Assembly: GCF_002163855.1 (NCBI RefSeq)
Contig: NZ_CP019332.1
Coordinates: forward strand, 2,397,145 to 2,461,144
From: Winogradskyella sp. PC-19
Lineage (GTDB): Bacteria > Bacteroidota > Bacteroidia > Flavobacteriales > Flavobacteriaceae
Length of the DNA: 64,000 nucleotides
Direction of reading: 5' to 3'
A program made the position numbers and the translations under genes. The notes under the pieces were generated by a model. The model worked only from the letters and a program-made list of their open reading frames with translations. It was not told the DNA's origin and did not search any database. Numbering within the stretch: position 1 is the stretch's first letter; every line of letters begins with the position of its first letter. Of the stretch, positions 25,401 through 34,618 are shown one piece after another.

Positions 25401-27632
25401 ATGAACTACACACGTTTTTTTGCCATTATTGGTTTTTTGGTTACGACTCTTGTAACTGCTCAGAATAAACAGATTAGCTTAGAAGAGATTTGGAATGGTA
25501 CGTTTAGAACCGAAGGTATGCAAGCGCTACACTCAATGAATAACGGTAAGCAATATTCGGTTTTAAACCTTGATAGATCAAGCAGAACAACATCGATTGA
25601 CATATACGATTATAAAACTTTAGAAAAAGACAATACATTATTAAGCTCATCAGATTTATCTGAAATTGGAGCTTTTTTTGATTATAGCTTTAGCGACGAC
25701 GAAACCAAGATTTTACTAACTACAAAGTCACAACCTGTATTTAGACGTTCGACTTTAGGTGAGTATTACATATACGATACCAATACAAAAAAACTGACTA
25801 AGCTAAGTGACGACTTAGTGCAAGAACCAACATTTTCTCCAGATGGAAGAAAAGTAGTATACGGTTTTCAAAACAACTTATACGTTAAAGATTTAAGTTC
25901 TGGTGAAGTTAAACAATTCACTTTTGATGGTGAAAAGAATAGCATAATCAATGGTATTACGGATTGGGTTTACGAAGAAGAATTTAGTTTTGTCCGTGCT
26001 TTTGATTGGAACGTGGATAGCAATAAAATTGCTTTTATAAGATTTGATGAAACTGAAGTGCCAGAATTTTCTATGGATGTTTTTGGTTCAGGATTATATC
26101 AAACACAACAGGTTTTTAAATACCCAAAAGCCGGTGAAGCAAACTCTAAGGTGTCTTTGCATTTATATGATTTAGATACTGACAAACTTTCTGAATTGAA
26201 AGCAAATAAAGATTATCAAGATTTTTACATTCCAAGATTAGAATGGACAAATGATGCTAATATTTTGAGTGTTCAGTATATGAATCGTCATCAAGACGAA
26301 TTAGATTTATGGATGATTGACACATCAAATTCTAGTTCAGCTTTAGTTTTAGCAGAAACTGATAAAGCTTATGTCGACGTTACTTTTAATCTTACTTTTT
26401 TAAAAGACAATAGTTTTATTTGGACAAGCGAGAAAGATGGATATAATCACATTTATCACTACGACAAAAACGGAAAGCTTATCAATCAAGTAACTGATGG
26501 AAATTGGGAAGTGACTAATTACTATGGTTTTGATGAAAAGGCCAATACTATTTTTTATCAATCAGTAGAAAACGGTTCAATAAATCGTGATATCTATTCT
26601 GTTAAATTAAACGGAAAAAATAAAAAACGCTTATCAAAACGAGATGGAACAAACAGTGCTTCTTTTAGTGCTGACTTTACTTATTTTATAAACACACATT
26701 CTAGTGCTACTTCTCCACAAGAATATACACTTAATGATTCTAAATCAGGAAAACTGATTAAAAGTATTAAAGACAACGATAAGTTGGCAAAGAAAGTCAC
26801 CGATTATAAAACTTCAAAAAAAGAGTTTAGTACGATTTCAGTTAACGGAAACGACTTAAATATGTGGATGATAAAGCCAGCAGATTTTGATCCAAATAAA
26901 AAATATCCGCTTTTTATGTATCAGTATTCTGGACCAGGTTCTCAGCAGGTAGCAAACCGTTGGAATGGTGCAAATGATTATTGGTACCAGCATTTAGCGC
27001 AAGAAGGTTATATTGTAGCTTGTGTAGATGGAAGAGGAACAGGGCTTAAAGGTGCAGAGTTTAAAAAGGTAACTCAAAATGAATTAGGTAAATACGAGGT
27101 TGAAGACCAAATTGAAGCGGCTAAAAAGCTTGGTGCTTTACCTTACATTGACGAAACTCGAATGGGAATTTGGGGTTGGAGTTATGGTGGTTTTATGAGT
27201 AGCAATGCGCTTTTTAAGGGTAATGATGTATTTAAAATGGCGATAGCTGTTGCGCCGGTAACCAGTTGGAGATTTTACGATACTATTTATACAGAACGTT
27301 ATATGACAACACCTCAAGAAAATCCAAACGGATATGACGAGAACTCTCCAATAAACCATGTCGATAAACTTAAAGGAGACTTTTTATTAATTCATGGATC
27401 TGGTGATGATAATGTACATTTACAGAATACCATGCGTATGGTTGAAGCATTAATTCAAGCTAATAAACAGTTCGATTGGATGATTTATCCTGATAAAAAT
27501 CATGGAATTTATGGTGGTAATACAAGATTACATTTATACACAAAAATGACTAATTTTATTCATAAGACACTCGGAGATAAACGAGAGAAGTCTGAAAATA
27601 AGGAAAAGTCGAAATCTAAAATTAAAGGATAA
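25401..27632 (+). CDS. S9 family prolyl peptidase (dipeptidyl peptidase IV-like)
   Basis: A 743-aa exported serine peptidase that removes N-terminal Xaa-Pro dipeptides. A signal peptide (cleavage near VTAQ, residue 21) is followed by the DPP IV beta-propeller (about 40-480) with the Glu motif D-W-V-Y-E-E-E-F that binds the substrate amino terminus, then the alpha/beta-hydrolase domain. The catalytic triad is complete: Ser594 in G-W-S-Y-G-G, Asp669 in G-S-G-D-D-N-V and His701 in K-N-H-G. A Lys-rich C-terminal tail ends the protein. The next gene is a peptide symporter, 31 bp away, so the two form a peptide-use unit. Confidence 0.95.
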   Translation: MNYTRFFAIIGFLVTTLVTAQNKQISLEEIWNGTFRTEGMQALHSMNNGKQYSVLNLDRSSRTTSIDIYDYKTLEKDNTLLSSSDLSEIGAFFDYSFSDDETKILLTTKSQPVFRRSTLGEYYIYDTNTKKLTKLSDDLVQEPTFSPDGRKVVYGFQNNLYVKDLSSGEVKQFTFDGEKNSIINGITDWVYEEEFSFVRAFDWNVDSNKIAFIRFDETEVPEFSMDVFGSGLYQTQQVFKYPKAGEANSKVSLHLYDLDTDKLSELKANKDYQDFYIPRLEWTNDANILSVQYMNRHQDELDLWMIDTSNSSSALVLAETDKAYVDVTFNLTFLKDNSFIWTSEKDGYNHIYHYDKNGKLINQVTDGNWEVTNYYGFDEKANTIFYQSVENGSINRDIYSVKLNGKNKKRLSKRDGTNSASFSADFTYFINTHSSATSPQEYTLNDSKSGKLIKSIKDNDKLAKKVTDYKTSKKEFSTISVNGNDLNMWMIKPADFDPNKKYPLFMYQYSGPGSQQVANRWNGANDYWYQHLAQEGYIVACVDGRGTGLKGAEFKKVTQNELGKYEVEDQIEAAKKLGALPYIDETRMGIWGWSYGGFMSSNALFKGNDVFKMAIAVAPVTSWRFYDTIYTERYMTTPQENPNGYDENSPINHVDKLKGDFLLIHGSGDDNVHLQNTMRMVEALIQANKQFDWMIYPDKNHGIYGGNTRLHLYTKMTNFIHKTLGDKREKSENKEKSKSKIKG

Positions 27633-27663
27633 ACTAACTAAATACTAACTAATATAATTATAT

Positions 27664-29256
27664 ATGGAATTTAAATTTGGAGGTTCTGAAACGAATCAAA
27701 AGACAGTATTAGGTCATCCATCTGGCCTTTTTGTTTTGTTTTTCACAGAAATGTGGGAGCGTTTTTCTTATTACGGTATGCGAGCATTGCTTGTGTTATT
27801 CTTAACTGCAGCTATCTTAGGTGAAGGCGGTTGGGGCTGGGAACGATCAGAAGCATTAGTCCTTTATGCTTGGTATACAGGCTTGGTATATATAACACCA
27901 ATTATTGGAGGTTTTATAGCTGATAAATTAATGGGGTATCGAAAGGCTGTCGTATTAGGAGCTTTACTAATGACACTAGGTCATGCTTCAATGGCTTTAG
28001 AAGTTACAGCTGATACCTTTTTCTATTTAGGATTAGGATTGCTTATTATTGGTAATGGTCTATTTAAGCCAAATATTTCTTCAATTGTTGGTCAATTATA
28101 TAAAAATCAAGGAAAAGAAAAAGATGCGGGCTATACTATTTTTTATATGGGTATTAATGCAGGTGCGTTTTTAGGTATTCTTTTATGTGGTTATATAGGT
28201 GAATCTGTTGGATGGCATTATGGTTTTGGACTTGCAGGTATTTTTATGTTTTTTGGAATGTTACAGTTCTTCTATGCTCAAAAAATATTTGGAAATATTG
28301 GTTTGTCTCCAAAAGATGCTGAAGACTTAGACGATGTTATAGAGGATTCTATAGAAGATACAAAAGATGCTATTGAAGCAGTAGCTGACCATGCATCAAA
28401 GTCTAAAGTTACAGCTGATAGATTAAAAGTTATTGGTGTATTTTCTTTCTTTACTATTTTCTTTTGGTGGGCCTTTGAACAAGCAGGTGGTTCAATGACC
28501 ATATTTGCTGCGGACTATACTGATAGAGTTTTAGAAGGTAGCGGAGCTACAACATTTAAAGTATTTAATACCTTATTAACCGTAGTGCCAATGTTAATAA
28601 TAACATGGGTTTTAGTAATGCTCTTTAAACAAACTTTTAAGAAATATGCATTATCCAACATGTTCTTAGGAACAAGTTTTGTGATTATTTGGGGAATAGT
28701 TATTTGGATGCTTGTGAGAGAGTTTAATGCAGAAGTGGCTGAAGTAAAAGCATCTTGGTTTGGTATTCTTAATTCCTTCTTTATAATTGCTTTTGCACCA
28801 TTGTTTTCTAAAGTATGGGAAAGTAAATATAATCCAAGTGGTCCTGTTAAGTTCGCGATTGGATTAATTTTATTAGGTCTTGGTTTTGGTATTTTGTCAT
28901 ACGGCTCAATGGGAATTCCATTAGGAGCTAAATCAGCTTCAGTAAGTATGATATTCCTAGTTTTAGCATATTTATTTCATACACTTGGAGAACTTTGTGT
29001 ATCTCCTGTAGGTTTATCTTATGTAAGTAAACTAGCGCCGCTTAAGTTGGTAGGTATGATGTTTGGTATTTGGTTTGTAGCGAATTTTATAGCAAATTTT
29101 GCAGCAGGTATTACAGGTAGTTACATTGACCCAATTGTTGAGGAATATGGAATGGCAACTTTCTTTTTGATATTTACAGCTATACCAGTTGGGGCAGGAG
29201 TTATAATGTTGATTTTAAACAAAACATTAATCAGAATGATGCACGGCATCAGATAA
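27664..29256 (+). CDS. POT-family proton-coupled oligopeptide symporter
   Basis: A 530-aa inner membrane transporter of di- and tripeptides. It has 12 to 14 predicted helices and the PTR2 signatures: F-F-T-E-M-W-E-R-F-S-Y-Y-G-M-R-A near the N-terminus (the proton-coupling ExxER-type motif) and F-Y-M-G-I-N-A-G-A-F-L-G about residue 160. A hydrophilic Asp/Glu-rich loop at about 218-245 divides the two halves. It lies 31 bp downstream of the dipeptidyl peptidase, which would supply its substrates. An intrinsic terminator follows the gene. Confidence 0.95.
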   Translation: MEFKFGGSETNQKTVLGHPSGLFVLFFTEMWERFSYYGMRALLVLFLTAAILGEGGWGWERSEALVLYAWYTGLVYITPIIGGFIADKLMGYRKAVVLGALLMTLGHASMALEVTADTFFYLGLGLLIIGNGLFKPNISSIVGQLYKNQGKEKDAGYTIFYMGINAGAFLGILLCGYIGESVGWHYGFGLAGIFMFFGMLQFFYAQKIFGNIGLSPKDAEDLDDVIEDSIEDTKDAIEAVADHASKSKVTADRLKVIGVFSFFTIFFWWAFEQAGGSMTIFAADYTDRVLEGSGATTFKVFNTLLTVVPMLIITWVLVMLFKQTFKKYALSNMFLGTSFVIIWGIVIWMLVREFNAEVAEVKASWFGILNSFFIIAFAPLFSKVWESKYNPSGPVKFAIGLILLGLGFGILSYGSMGIPLGAKSASVSMIFLVLAYLFHTLGELCVSPVGLSYVSKLAPLKLVGMMFGIWFVANFIANFAAGITGSYIDPIVEEYGMATFFLIFTAIPVGAGVIMLILNKTLIRMMHGIR

Positions 29257-29276
29257 ATATAAATAATAGTTAAAAC

Positions 29277-29306
29277 AAAAAACGCTCTACATAGGGCGTT
29301 TTTTAT
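29277..29306 (+). terminator. Intrinsic terminator after the peptide symporter
   Basis: AAAACGCTCT and AGGGCGTTTT pair (one wobble) around a short loop and lead into a T run. Confidence 0.8.
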
Positions 29307-29343
29307 TTTGTAAGTTTGGTCTAGTAATTGCTACAAACTGATT

Positions 29344-29898
29344 ATGATGAAAAAGATATTTTTAGGAGTGTTTGTATTGCTAATGGCAATCAACGTATCA
29401 GGACAAGAAATAAATTGGATGACTTTTGAGGAGGCAATTGCGCTGCAAAAGAAAACTCCAAAGAAGATTATGGTAGATATGTATACAGTTTGGTGTGGGC
29501 CATGCAAAATGCTAGACCGTGATACATTTAAAAACGAAGATGTGGCAAAATATGTCAACGAGCATTACTATGCCGTAAAGTTCAATGCAGAAGGTAATGA
29601 GGAAGTGAATTTTAAAGGCGAAGTCTTTACCAATCCTCAATATGATCCAGCTAAGGCCAAAAGACGAAACGCACCACACCAGTTATCTAGATATTTTAGC
29701 ATTCGTTCTTATCCAACAATTTTGTTTTTAGACGAAGAAGCAAATTTTATAACTCCGGTTGTAGGTTACAAAACACCTCAACAATTAGAAGTCTTTTTGA
29801 CTATTTTTAAGGATGATAAATACAAGGAGATAAAAACGCAAGAGGCTTTTAATAAATACTACGAAACCTTTAAACCAACATTTTCTAAAACTAAATAA
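29344..29898 (+). CDS. Secreted thioredoxin-family protein
   Basis: A 184-aa exported thiol-disulfide protein. The signal peptide ends near VSGQ (about residue 20). The thioredoxin fold begins with K-K-I-M-V-D-M-Y-T-V-W-C-G-P-C-K-M, a canonical WCGPC active site, and has the cis-Pro element S-Y-P-T-I-L-F-L-D near residue 120. An insertion of about 40 residues between these separates it from plain thioredoxin and resembles the DUF255-like subfamily. It converges on comEC; its terminator lies inside the comEC 3' end. Confidence 0.9.
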   Translation: MMKKIFLGVFVLLMAINVSGQEINWMTFEEAIALQKKTPKKIMVDMYTVWCGPCKMLDRDTFKNEDVAKYVNEHYYAVKFNAEGNEEVNFKGEVFTNPQYDPAKAKRRNAPHQLSRYFSIRSYPTILFLDEEANFITPVVGYKTPQQLEVFLTIFKDDKYKEIKTQEAFNKYYETFKPTFSKTK

Positions 29899-29900
29899 GA

Positions 29901-31937
29901 TTATTTTCTTAATATAAAAGCTCCCTTTTCATATGTACTATGAAAAGGGATTTTTTTATTTATACAAGTTGCTTTCCAACGTTGTACATACGATTTGTGA
30001 TTACTAGCGTCTGCGATTATATACTCCGGTCTTAATGAGTCAATCAATCGGTTAAGATTCACTTTAGGAGAATTAGTAAGTAAAACATATTTAGGTTTTA
30101 ACTGCTTTAAATTATATATACCTAGACTATCAATAATTAATAAATAGTCATTATCAATATTATAAATAGAGTTTAAACTATCAATGGAAATGGATTTTAT
30201 AAAATTACCAACTTTATAATTTTTAAATAGTTTATCAGACTTAATTTTAGTAGTGTCAAAGTTATGCGTAAGGTGTAGATTTTGATTCCTTTTTTCGCCT
30301 ACAATGGTTGCTCTACTTTTATTAAAAACCACAAATTCATAAGTACTGTTTTTATATTTATTAAAAAGTATGACACTTGAAAATAGTAGAATACTCAGTA
30401 ATGCGTAATTCAATGATTTTACTGTTTTCTGTTTCCAAAGATATATACCACTAATCAAAATAAGATAACTTGCTATTACATGATAGAAACTAAATGATAT
30501 ATCTTTTAAAAGAAAATTTTCGAACTTTGCAACCCAAGCAATAAATGTATTTAAAGTTTCTATGATAAAGCCAAATCCCCAAACAGCAAATTCTGGTAAT
30601 TTATCCACTAATGCCAACGCGATTACTAAAATGCCTAAACCTAGAATGGCACCTAGGATTGGGATAATAACCAAATTAGATACAAAAAACAGCCCTGGAA
30701 ATTGATGAAAATAAAATAACCCAAGCGGCGCAACACCTAGTTGTGCTGCGATAGTTACAGTCAAAATCTGCCAAAACTTATCAAAAACTATATTTGGAGC
30801 TTCCCAAAATTTGTAAAGTATAGGTTGTATACTTACAATTGCCAAAACGGCAACGTAACTCATCTGAAAACCAACATCAAAAATATATATAGGATTTACC
30901 AATTGCATAAGAAATATAGAGATACTTATCGTATTATAAATATTGGTTGGGCGTTTGAGAAATTGAGCACACGTAATAATGCTAAACATTGTTACAGCTC
31001 TTGTTACGGATGGTGAAAGTCCAGCAATAAAAGCAAAACACCACAGAATCAGAATAATCAACACTGGTTTTATAAGGTGCTTTCCATACTTAAAACGGTG
31101 TAAAGGCTTAAATAACCAGGTCAAAATGATAAAAATTATACCAACATGTAAACCAGAAACTGCTAAAATATGTATAACACCAGCATTGACATAACTATTG
31201 TATATTTCAGGGCTAATATCCTGTCGTTGCCCTAAAAGCAATGCGTTTATAATAGATAATACGTCAGGTTTAAAACCATATTTTTCTAGTTTATTATTAA
31301 TTGTAATTCTAAAACTATCAGCATAGCCATTGATTGATTTTGACGTGTTTTTTAATCGAATTATCTCATCACTGTTAAGGTATAGCTGATGATGAATATT
31401 TCTTTGTTTTAGATAGTTGTTATAATCAAATTGATAAGGGTTTTTTGGTTTGACAACTTCAGTTAGTCTATCGTTGGTAAAGTAAATATGGTCTATTTCT
31501 AAAGTTTTGGGAATCGAATCTTTTTTTAGATTTATAAGTATTTGTCCAGATGTTTTTTGGTCGTTAAGACATAAAACTTCAGCGACATACTTCGTGTTAT
31601 ATATATCCGGTTTTAAGCGCTTTGTTACTTTAAAGCTTAAATTATTATAGCTTTTAAAATCATCTTCGGAGTTTGTGTAATGCGAAGATTGTAGTGTTTC
31701 ATCATGAATTTTTGTAGCAAAAACTCCAATGGAAACGAAAGTTAAAAACACAAAACTTCCAAAAACTAATGTAAGTTTATTGCGTTTTGAAATAAAGAAA
31801 CTTATACAAAATCCTACAAATAATATCGAATATAAAAATAAAATGATTCTTGGCTGTATATTAAAATAAAAGCCAATTAGGACTCCTAATGTTAGGTAAA
31901 TAGTTAGTTTTATGATATTAAAATTGAGTAACTTCAT
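29901..31937 (-). CDS. comEC: ComEC/Rec2-family DNA-uptake channel protein
   Basis: A 678-aa membrane protein of the ComEC family, which passes single-stranded DNA across the inner membrane during natural transformation. It has an N-terminal pair of helices with a DUF4131-type OB-like loop (about 30-220), then the Competence domain with G-Q-R-Q-D-I-S and H-I-L-A-V-S-G-L-H-V-G near residue 265 and about nine helices. The C-terminal soluble part (about 530-678) corresponds to the beta-lactamase-like domain but shows no HxHxDH metal motif, so it is probably a reduced form, as often in Bacteroidota. Confidence 0.9.
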   Translation of the reverse strand: MKLLNFNIIKLTIYLTLGVLIGFYFNIQPRIILFLYSILFVGFCISFFISKRNKLTLVFGSFVFLTFVSIGVFATKIHDETLQSSHYTNSEDDFKSYNNLSFKVTKRLKPDIYNTKYVAEVLCLNDQKTSGQILINLKKDSIPKTLEIDHIYFTNDRLTEVVKPKNPYQFDYNNYLKQRNIHHQLYLNSDEIIRLKNTSKSINGYADSFRITINNKLEKYGFKPDVLSIINALLLGQRQDISPEIYNSYVNAGVIHILAVSGLHVGIIFIILTWLFKPLHRFKYGKHLIKPVLIILILWCFAFIAGLSPSVTRAVTMFSIITCAQFLKRPTNIYNTISISIFLMQLVNPIYIFDVGFQMSYVAVLAIVSIQPILYKFWEAPNIVFDKFWQILTVTIAAQLGVAPLGLFYFHQFPGLFFVSNLVIIPILGAILGLGILVIALALVDKLPEFAVWGFGFIIETLNTFIAWVAKFENFLLKDISFSFYHVIASYLILISGIYLWKQKTVKSLNYALLSILLFSSVILFNKYKNSTYEFVVFNKSRATIVGEKRNQNLHLTHNFDTTKIKSDKLFKNYKVGNFIKSISIDSLNSIYNIDNDYLLIIDSLGIYNLKQLKPKYVLLTNSPKVNLNRLIDSLRPEYIIADASNHKSYVQRWKATCINKKIPFHSTYEKGAFILRK
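29922..29957 (+). terminator. Terminator embedded in the 3' end of comEC
   Basis: TCCCTTTTCATA and TATGAAAAGGGA form a perfect 12-bp stem with a 5-nt loop, followed by seven T on the plus strand. It terminates the thioredoxin-like gene while being translated as part of comEC on the other strand. Confidence 0.75.
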
Positions 31938-31964
31938 TACAGAAAGTTACTACAAAATTTTTAT

Positions 31965-32498
31965 TTATAGATATCGCCTAGCTTGAACATAAGCGAGATA
32001 CCAATAGCGTTCTGAGATTTTTGATATCATAACGCCACGACTCGAAGACGCATGAATAAATGAGATTTCACCTCGATTTACATGTGTTACTATCCCAACA
32101 TGATTGACTTTTCGGCTATTCTTTTTTGTTGCAAAAAATACTAAATCACCTTCCTGAATTTTTTTTATATCAATCCAATTGCCAGTATTTGACAAGTCTC
32201 TTGTGGTTCTAGACATAACAATGCCGTTCTCGCCAAATGCGTTATAGATTAATCCACTACAATCAATACCACGTTTACTATTACCGCCATATTTGTATTT
32301 AGTCCCTTTATAAGATTTGGCTTCTCTGATAATAGCTTCTGCAGTTTTTGAAATTGATTTTGATGAAGACTTCGGTTTTTTTGTAACAACTTTTGTTGTT
32401 TTATTTGAAGCTCTTTTTTTACGTTGTGATTTGTTCTGGGCAGATTTACAACTGCTTAACGAAATAATTATGATGAGTAGGACGTATATTTTCTTCAT
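31965..32498 (-). CDS. NlpC/P60 family peptidoglycan hydrolase lipoprotein (C40)
   Basis: A 177-aa lipoprotein (lipobox LSSC, Cys at about residue 17), with a Lys/Ser-rich linker and a C40 cysteine-peptidase domain. The catalytic Cys is in R-G-I-D-C-S-G-L-I-Y, the His in K-V-N-H-V-G-I-V-T-H and the third polar residue in F-I-H-A-S-S. Such enzymes cut the D-Glu to diamino acid bond in cell-wall peptides. Its start codon overlaps the lpxB stop (TAATG), so the two are translationally coupled. Confidence 0.92.
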   Translation of the reverse strand: MKKIYVLLIIIISLSSCKSAQNKSQRKKRASNKTTKVVTKKPKSSSKSISKTAEAIIREAKSYKGTKYKYGGNSKRGIDCSGLIYNAFGENGIVMSRTTRDLSNTGNWIDIKKIQEGDLVFFATKKNSRKVNHVGIVTHVNRGEISFIHASSSRGVMISKISERYWYLAYVQARRYL

Positions 32499-33607
32499 TA
32501 AGCGATAGCCTTGTATATCAGTTTTGCAGTGTTTTCACTGGCGCCTTTTCCGCCAAGCTTCTTCTCCAGTTCAAAATAATCAAGAAATAATTGCTCTCGT
32601 TTTTCTGAGTTTAATATGGATTTTAGTTCTTTTTTTAGACGCTTAGTATTCAAATCGCCCTGGATTAACTCGGTCACAACTTCACGGTCCATAATTAGGT
32701 TAACTAAGGATATAAATTTCAATGTAATTATACGCTTAGCAATTTGATATGAAATAGTATTTGCTTTGTAACAAACCACTTGCGGGACTTTAAATAATGC
32801 GGTTTCTAGTGTTGCTGTTCCAGAAGTTACAAGTGCGGCAAATGAAATGCTGAGTAAGTCATAAGTTTTATTATCTACAAATGCGATGTTGCGTGACTGA
32901 ATTATTGATTGATAGAAACTAAAATCTTGACTTGGTGCTCCTGCAATTACGAATTGATAGTCTGAAAAATCATCGACTACGCTTAGCATGACATCAAGCA
33001 TCTTCTTAATTTCTTGCTTTCGACTACCTGGTAAAAGCGCAATAATAGGCTTGTTGCTGAGTTTATGTTTTTTTCTAAAGACCATTTCATCAACTAAATT
33101 TCGGTTAGATACAGCATCGATAAGCGGATGTCCAACAAAATTTACATTATAGTTATACTGGTCATAAAAAGGCTTTTCAAAAGGTAAAATGGTATACATC
33201 GCGTCAACATCACGCTTTATTTTTTTAACACGACCTGCACGAGACGCCCATACTTGTGGTGAAATATAATAATGAGTTTTATAACCTTCTTCTTTTGCCC
33301 ATTTGGCTATTCTTAGATTAAAACCAGAGTTATCTATAAAAACAATAACATCAGGTTTGAAAGCTTCAATGTCTTTTTTGCATGACTTTATAAAACCTAA
33401 AATGGTTTTAAGATTCATAATTACTTCAGCAAATCCCATAAAAGAGCGCTCTTTATAGTGAGTTACTAATGTACCACCAACAGCTTGCATTAAATCACCA
33501 CCCCAAAATCGAATGTCTGCTTTTTTATCTTCTTTGAATAAAGCCTTCATAAGATTGGATCCATGTAAGTCTCCAGAAGCTTCACCAGCTATGATATAAT
33601 ATTTCAT
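32498..33607 (-). CDS. lpxB: Lipid-A-disaccharide synthase
   Basis: A 369-aa glycosyltransferase (GT19) that joins UDP-2,3-diacylglucosamine and lipid X to form lipid A disaccharide at the inner membrane. Typical elements: Y-Y-I-I-A-G-E-A-S-G-D-L-H-G at the start, F-W-G-G-D-L-M near 35, Y-Y-I-S-P-Q-V-W-A-S near 130 and L-L-P-G-S-R-K-Q-E-I near 190. It lies downstream of surE in the same orientation, a common flavobacterial arrangement. Confidence 0.95.
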   Translation of the reverse strand: MKYYIIAGEASGDLHGSNLMKALFKEDKKADIRFWGGDLMQAVGGTLVTHYKERSFMGFAEVIMNLKTILGFIKSCKKDIEAFKPDVIVFIDNSGFNLRIAKWAKEEGYKTHYYISPQVWASRAGRVKKIKRDVDAMYTILPFEKPFYDQYNYNVNFVGHPLIDAVSNRNLVDEMVFRKKHKLSNKPIIALLPGSRKQEIKKMLDVMLSVVDDFSDYQFVIAGAPSQDFSFYQSIIQSRNIAFVDNKTYDLLSISFAALVTSGTATLETALFKVPQVVCYKANTISYQIAKRIITLKFISLVNLIMDREVVTELIQGDLNTKRLKKELKSILNSEKREQLFLDYFELEKKLGGKGASENTAKLIYKAIA

Positions 33608-33622
33608 CTATATTTTGATTTA

Positions 33623-33652
33623 CTGTCATTTCGAGCGGAGTTGAGAAATCTC
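33623..33652 (+). repeat. Possible dispersed palindromic repeat between lpxB and surE
   Basis: The segment starting CTGTCATTTCGAGCGGAG and ending GAGAAATCTC is an imperfect palindrome (ATTTC ... GAAAT). Near-identical sequences are, to my knowledge, scattered between genes in many flavobacterial genomes; only this copy is seen here. Confidence 0.4.
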
Positions 33653-33669
33653 TATTAAATTTATATGTT

Positions 33670-34446
33670 TTAAGATTCAAAATCCCAAGAGTTTAGTTGC
33701 TGTATGGCATGATGAGCTGTCAAATCAAATTGCACAGGCACAACGGATACATAGTTGTTTTCTAAAGCCCATTCATCTGTATCTTCACCATTATCCATGT
33801 TAACAAACTTACCAGTCAGCCAATAGTAATCTCGTCCCATAGGATTTGTGCGTTTGTCAAACTCTTCTTCCCAATTAGCACGTGCTTGTCTACAAATTTT
33901 TATGCCTCGTATATTTTCTTCTTCTGTATTGGGTATGTTCACGTTAAGAACAACATCTTTTGGTAAGCCATTATTTAAGACATTAAGCGCTATTGTTTTT
34001 ACAAAAGCTTTGCTATGTTCAAAATTAGCACTCCAATTATAATCCAGTAACGAGAATCCAATTGCAGGGATACTTTCGATGCCAGCTTCTAAAGCTGCAC
34101 TCATTGTACCAGAATAAATAACATTTATGGATGAGTTAGAACCATGATTAATTCCAGAAACACATAGGTCAGGTTTTCTGTTTAAAACCTCTCTAACTGC
34201 TAGTTTTACACAATCTGCAGGTGTGCCAGAGCAACTATATTCAGTTTGTGGGCCATTGTCGATTTTTACTTTTTCGACATGTAACGTCGAGTTAATAGTT
34301 ATCGCATGTCCCATTGCACTTTGCGGGCTATCGGGTGCAACTACGACAACATCTCCGATTGTGTTCATAACACTAATTAGAGTTCGAATTCCTGGAGCAG
34401 TTATGCCATCGTCATTAGTTACAAGAATTAAAGGTCTTTTTGACAT
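33670..34446 (-). CDS. surE: 5'/3'-nucleotidase SurE
   Basis: A 258-aa SurE-family nucleoside monophosphatase. The metal-binding motif L-V-T-N-D-D-G-I lies at residues 8-15, followed by V-V-A-P-D-S-P-Q-S-A-M-G-H, S-G-T-P-A-D-C-V-K-L and V-S-G-I-N-H-G-S-N, all conserved in SurE. It acts in stationary-phase nucleotide salvage. lpxB follows 62 bp downstream. It is divergent from the tail-specific protease; the 172-bp gap between them holds no further gene. Confidence 0.95.
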   Translation of the reverse strand: MSKRPLILVTNDDGITAPGIRTLISVMNTIGDVVVVAPDSPQSAMGHAITINSTLHVEKVKIDNGPQTEYSCSGTPADCVKLAVREVLNRKPDLCVSGINHGSNSSINVIYSGTMSAALEAGIESIPAIGFSLLDYNWSANFEHSKAFVKTIALNVLNNGLPKDVVLNVNIPNTEEENIRGIKICRQARANWEEEFDKRTNPMGRDYYWLTGKFVNMDNGEDTDEWALENNYVSVVPVQFDLTAHHAIQQLNSWDFES

Positions 34447-34618
34447 TTATGGAGTTTTAGATTCCTTTCACAAAAATACTAAAATAGCGAGTAAAAGCTA
34501 GAGTCAGCTGGTTTAACAAAAAATTAGTAGCAGTTTGGTTTTATGGCACGGTTTTTTCGTCTATTTTAGTCAACTATATGTTGAAAAATGTTTTCAATTT
34601 TAAAAAAAAAGAATACAC

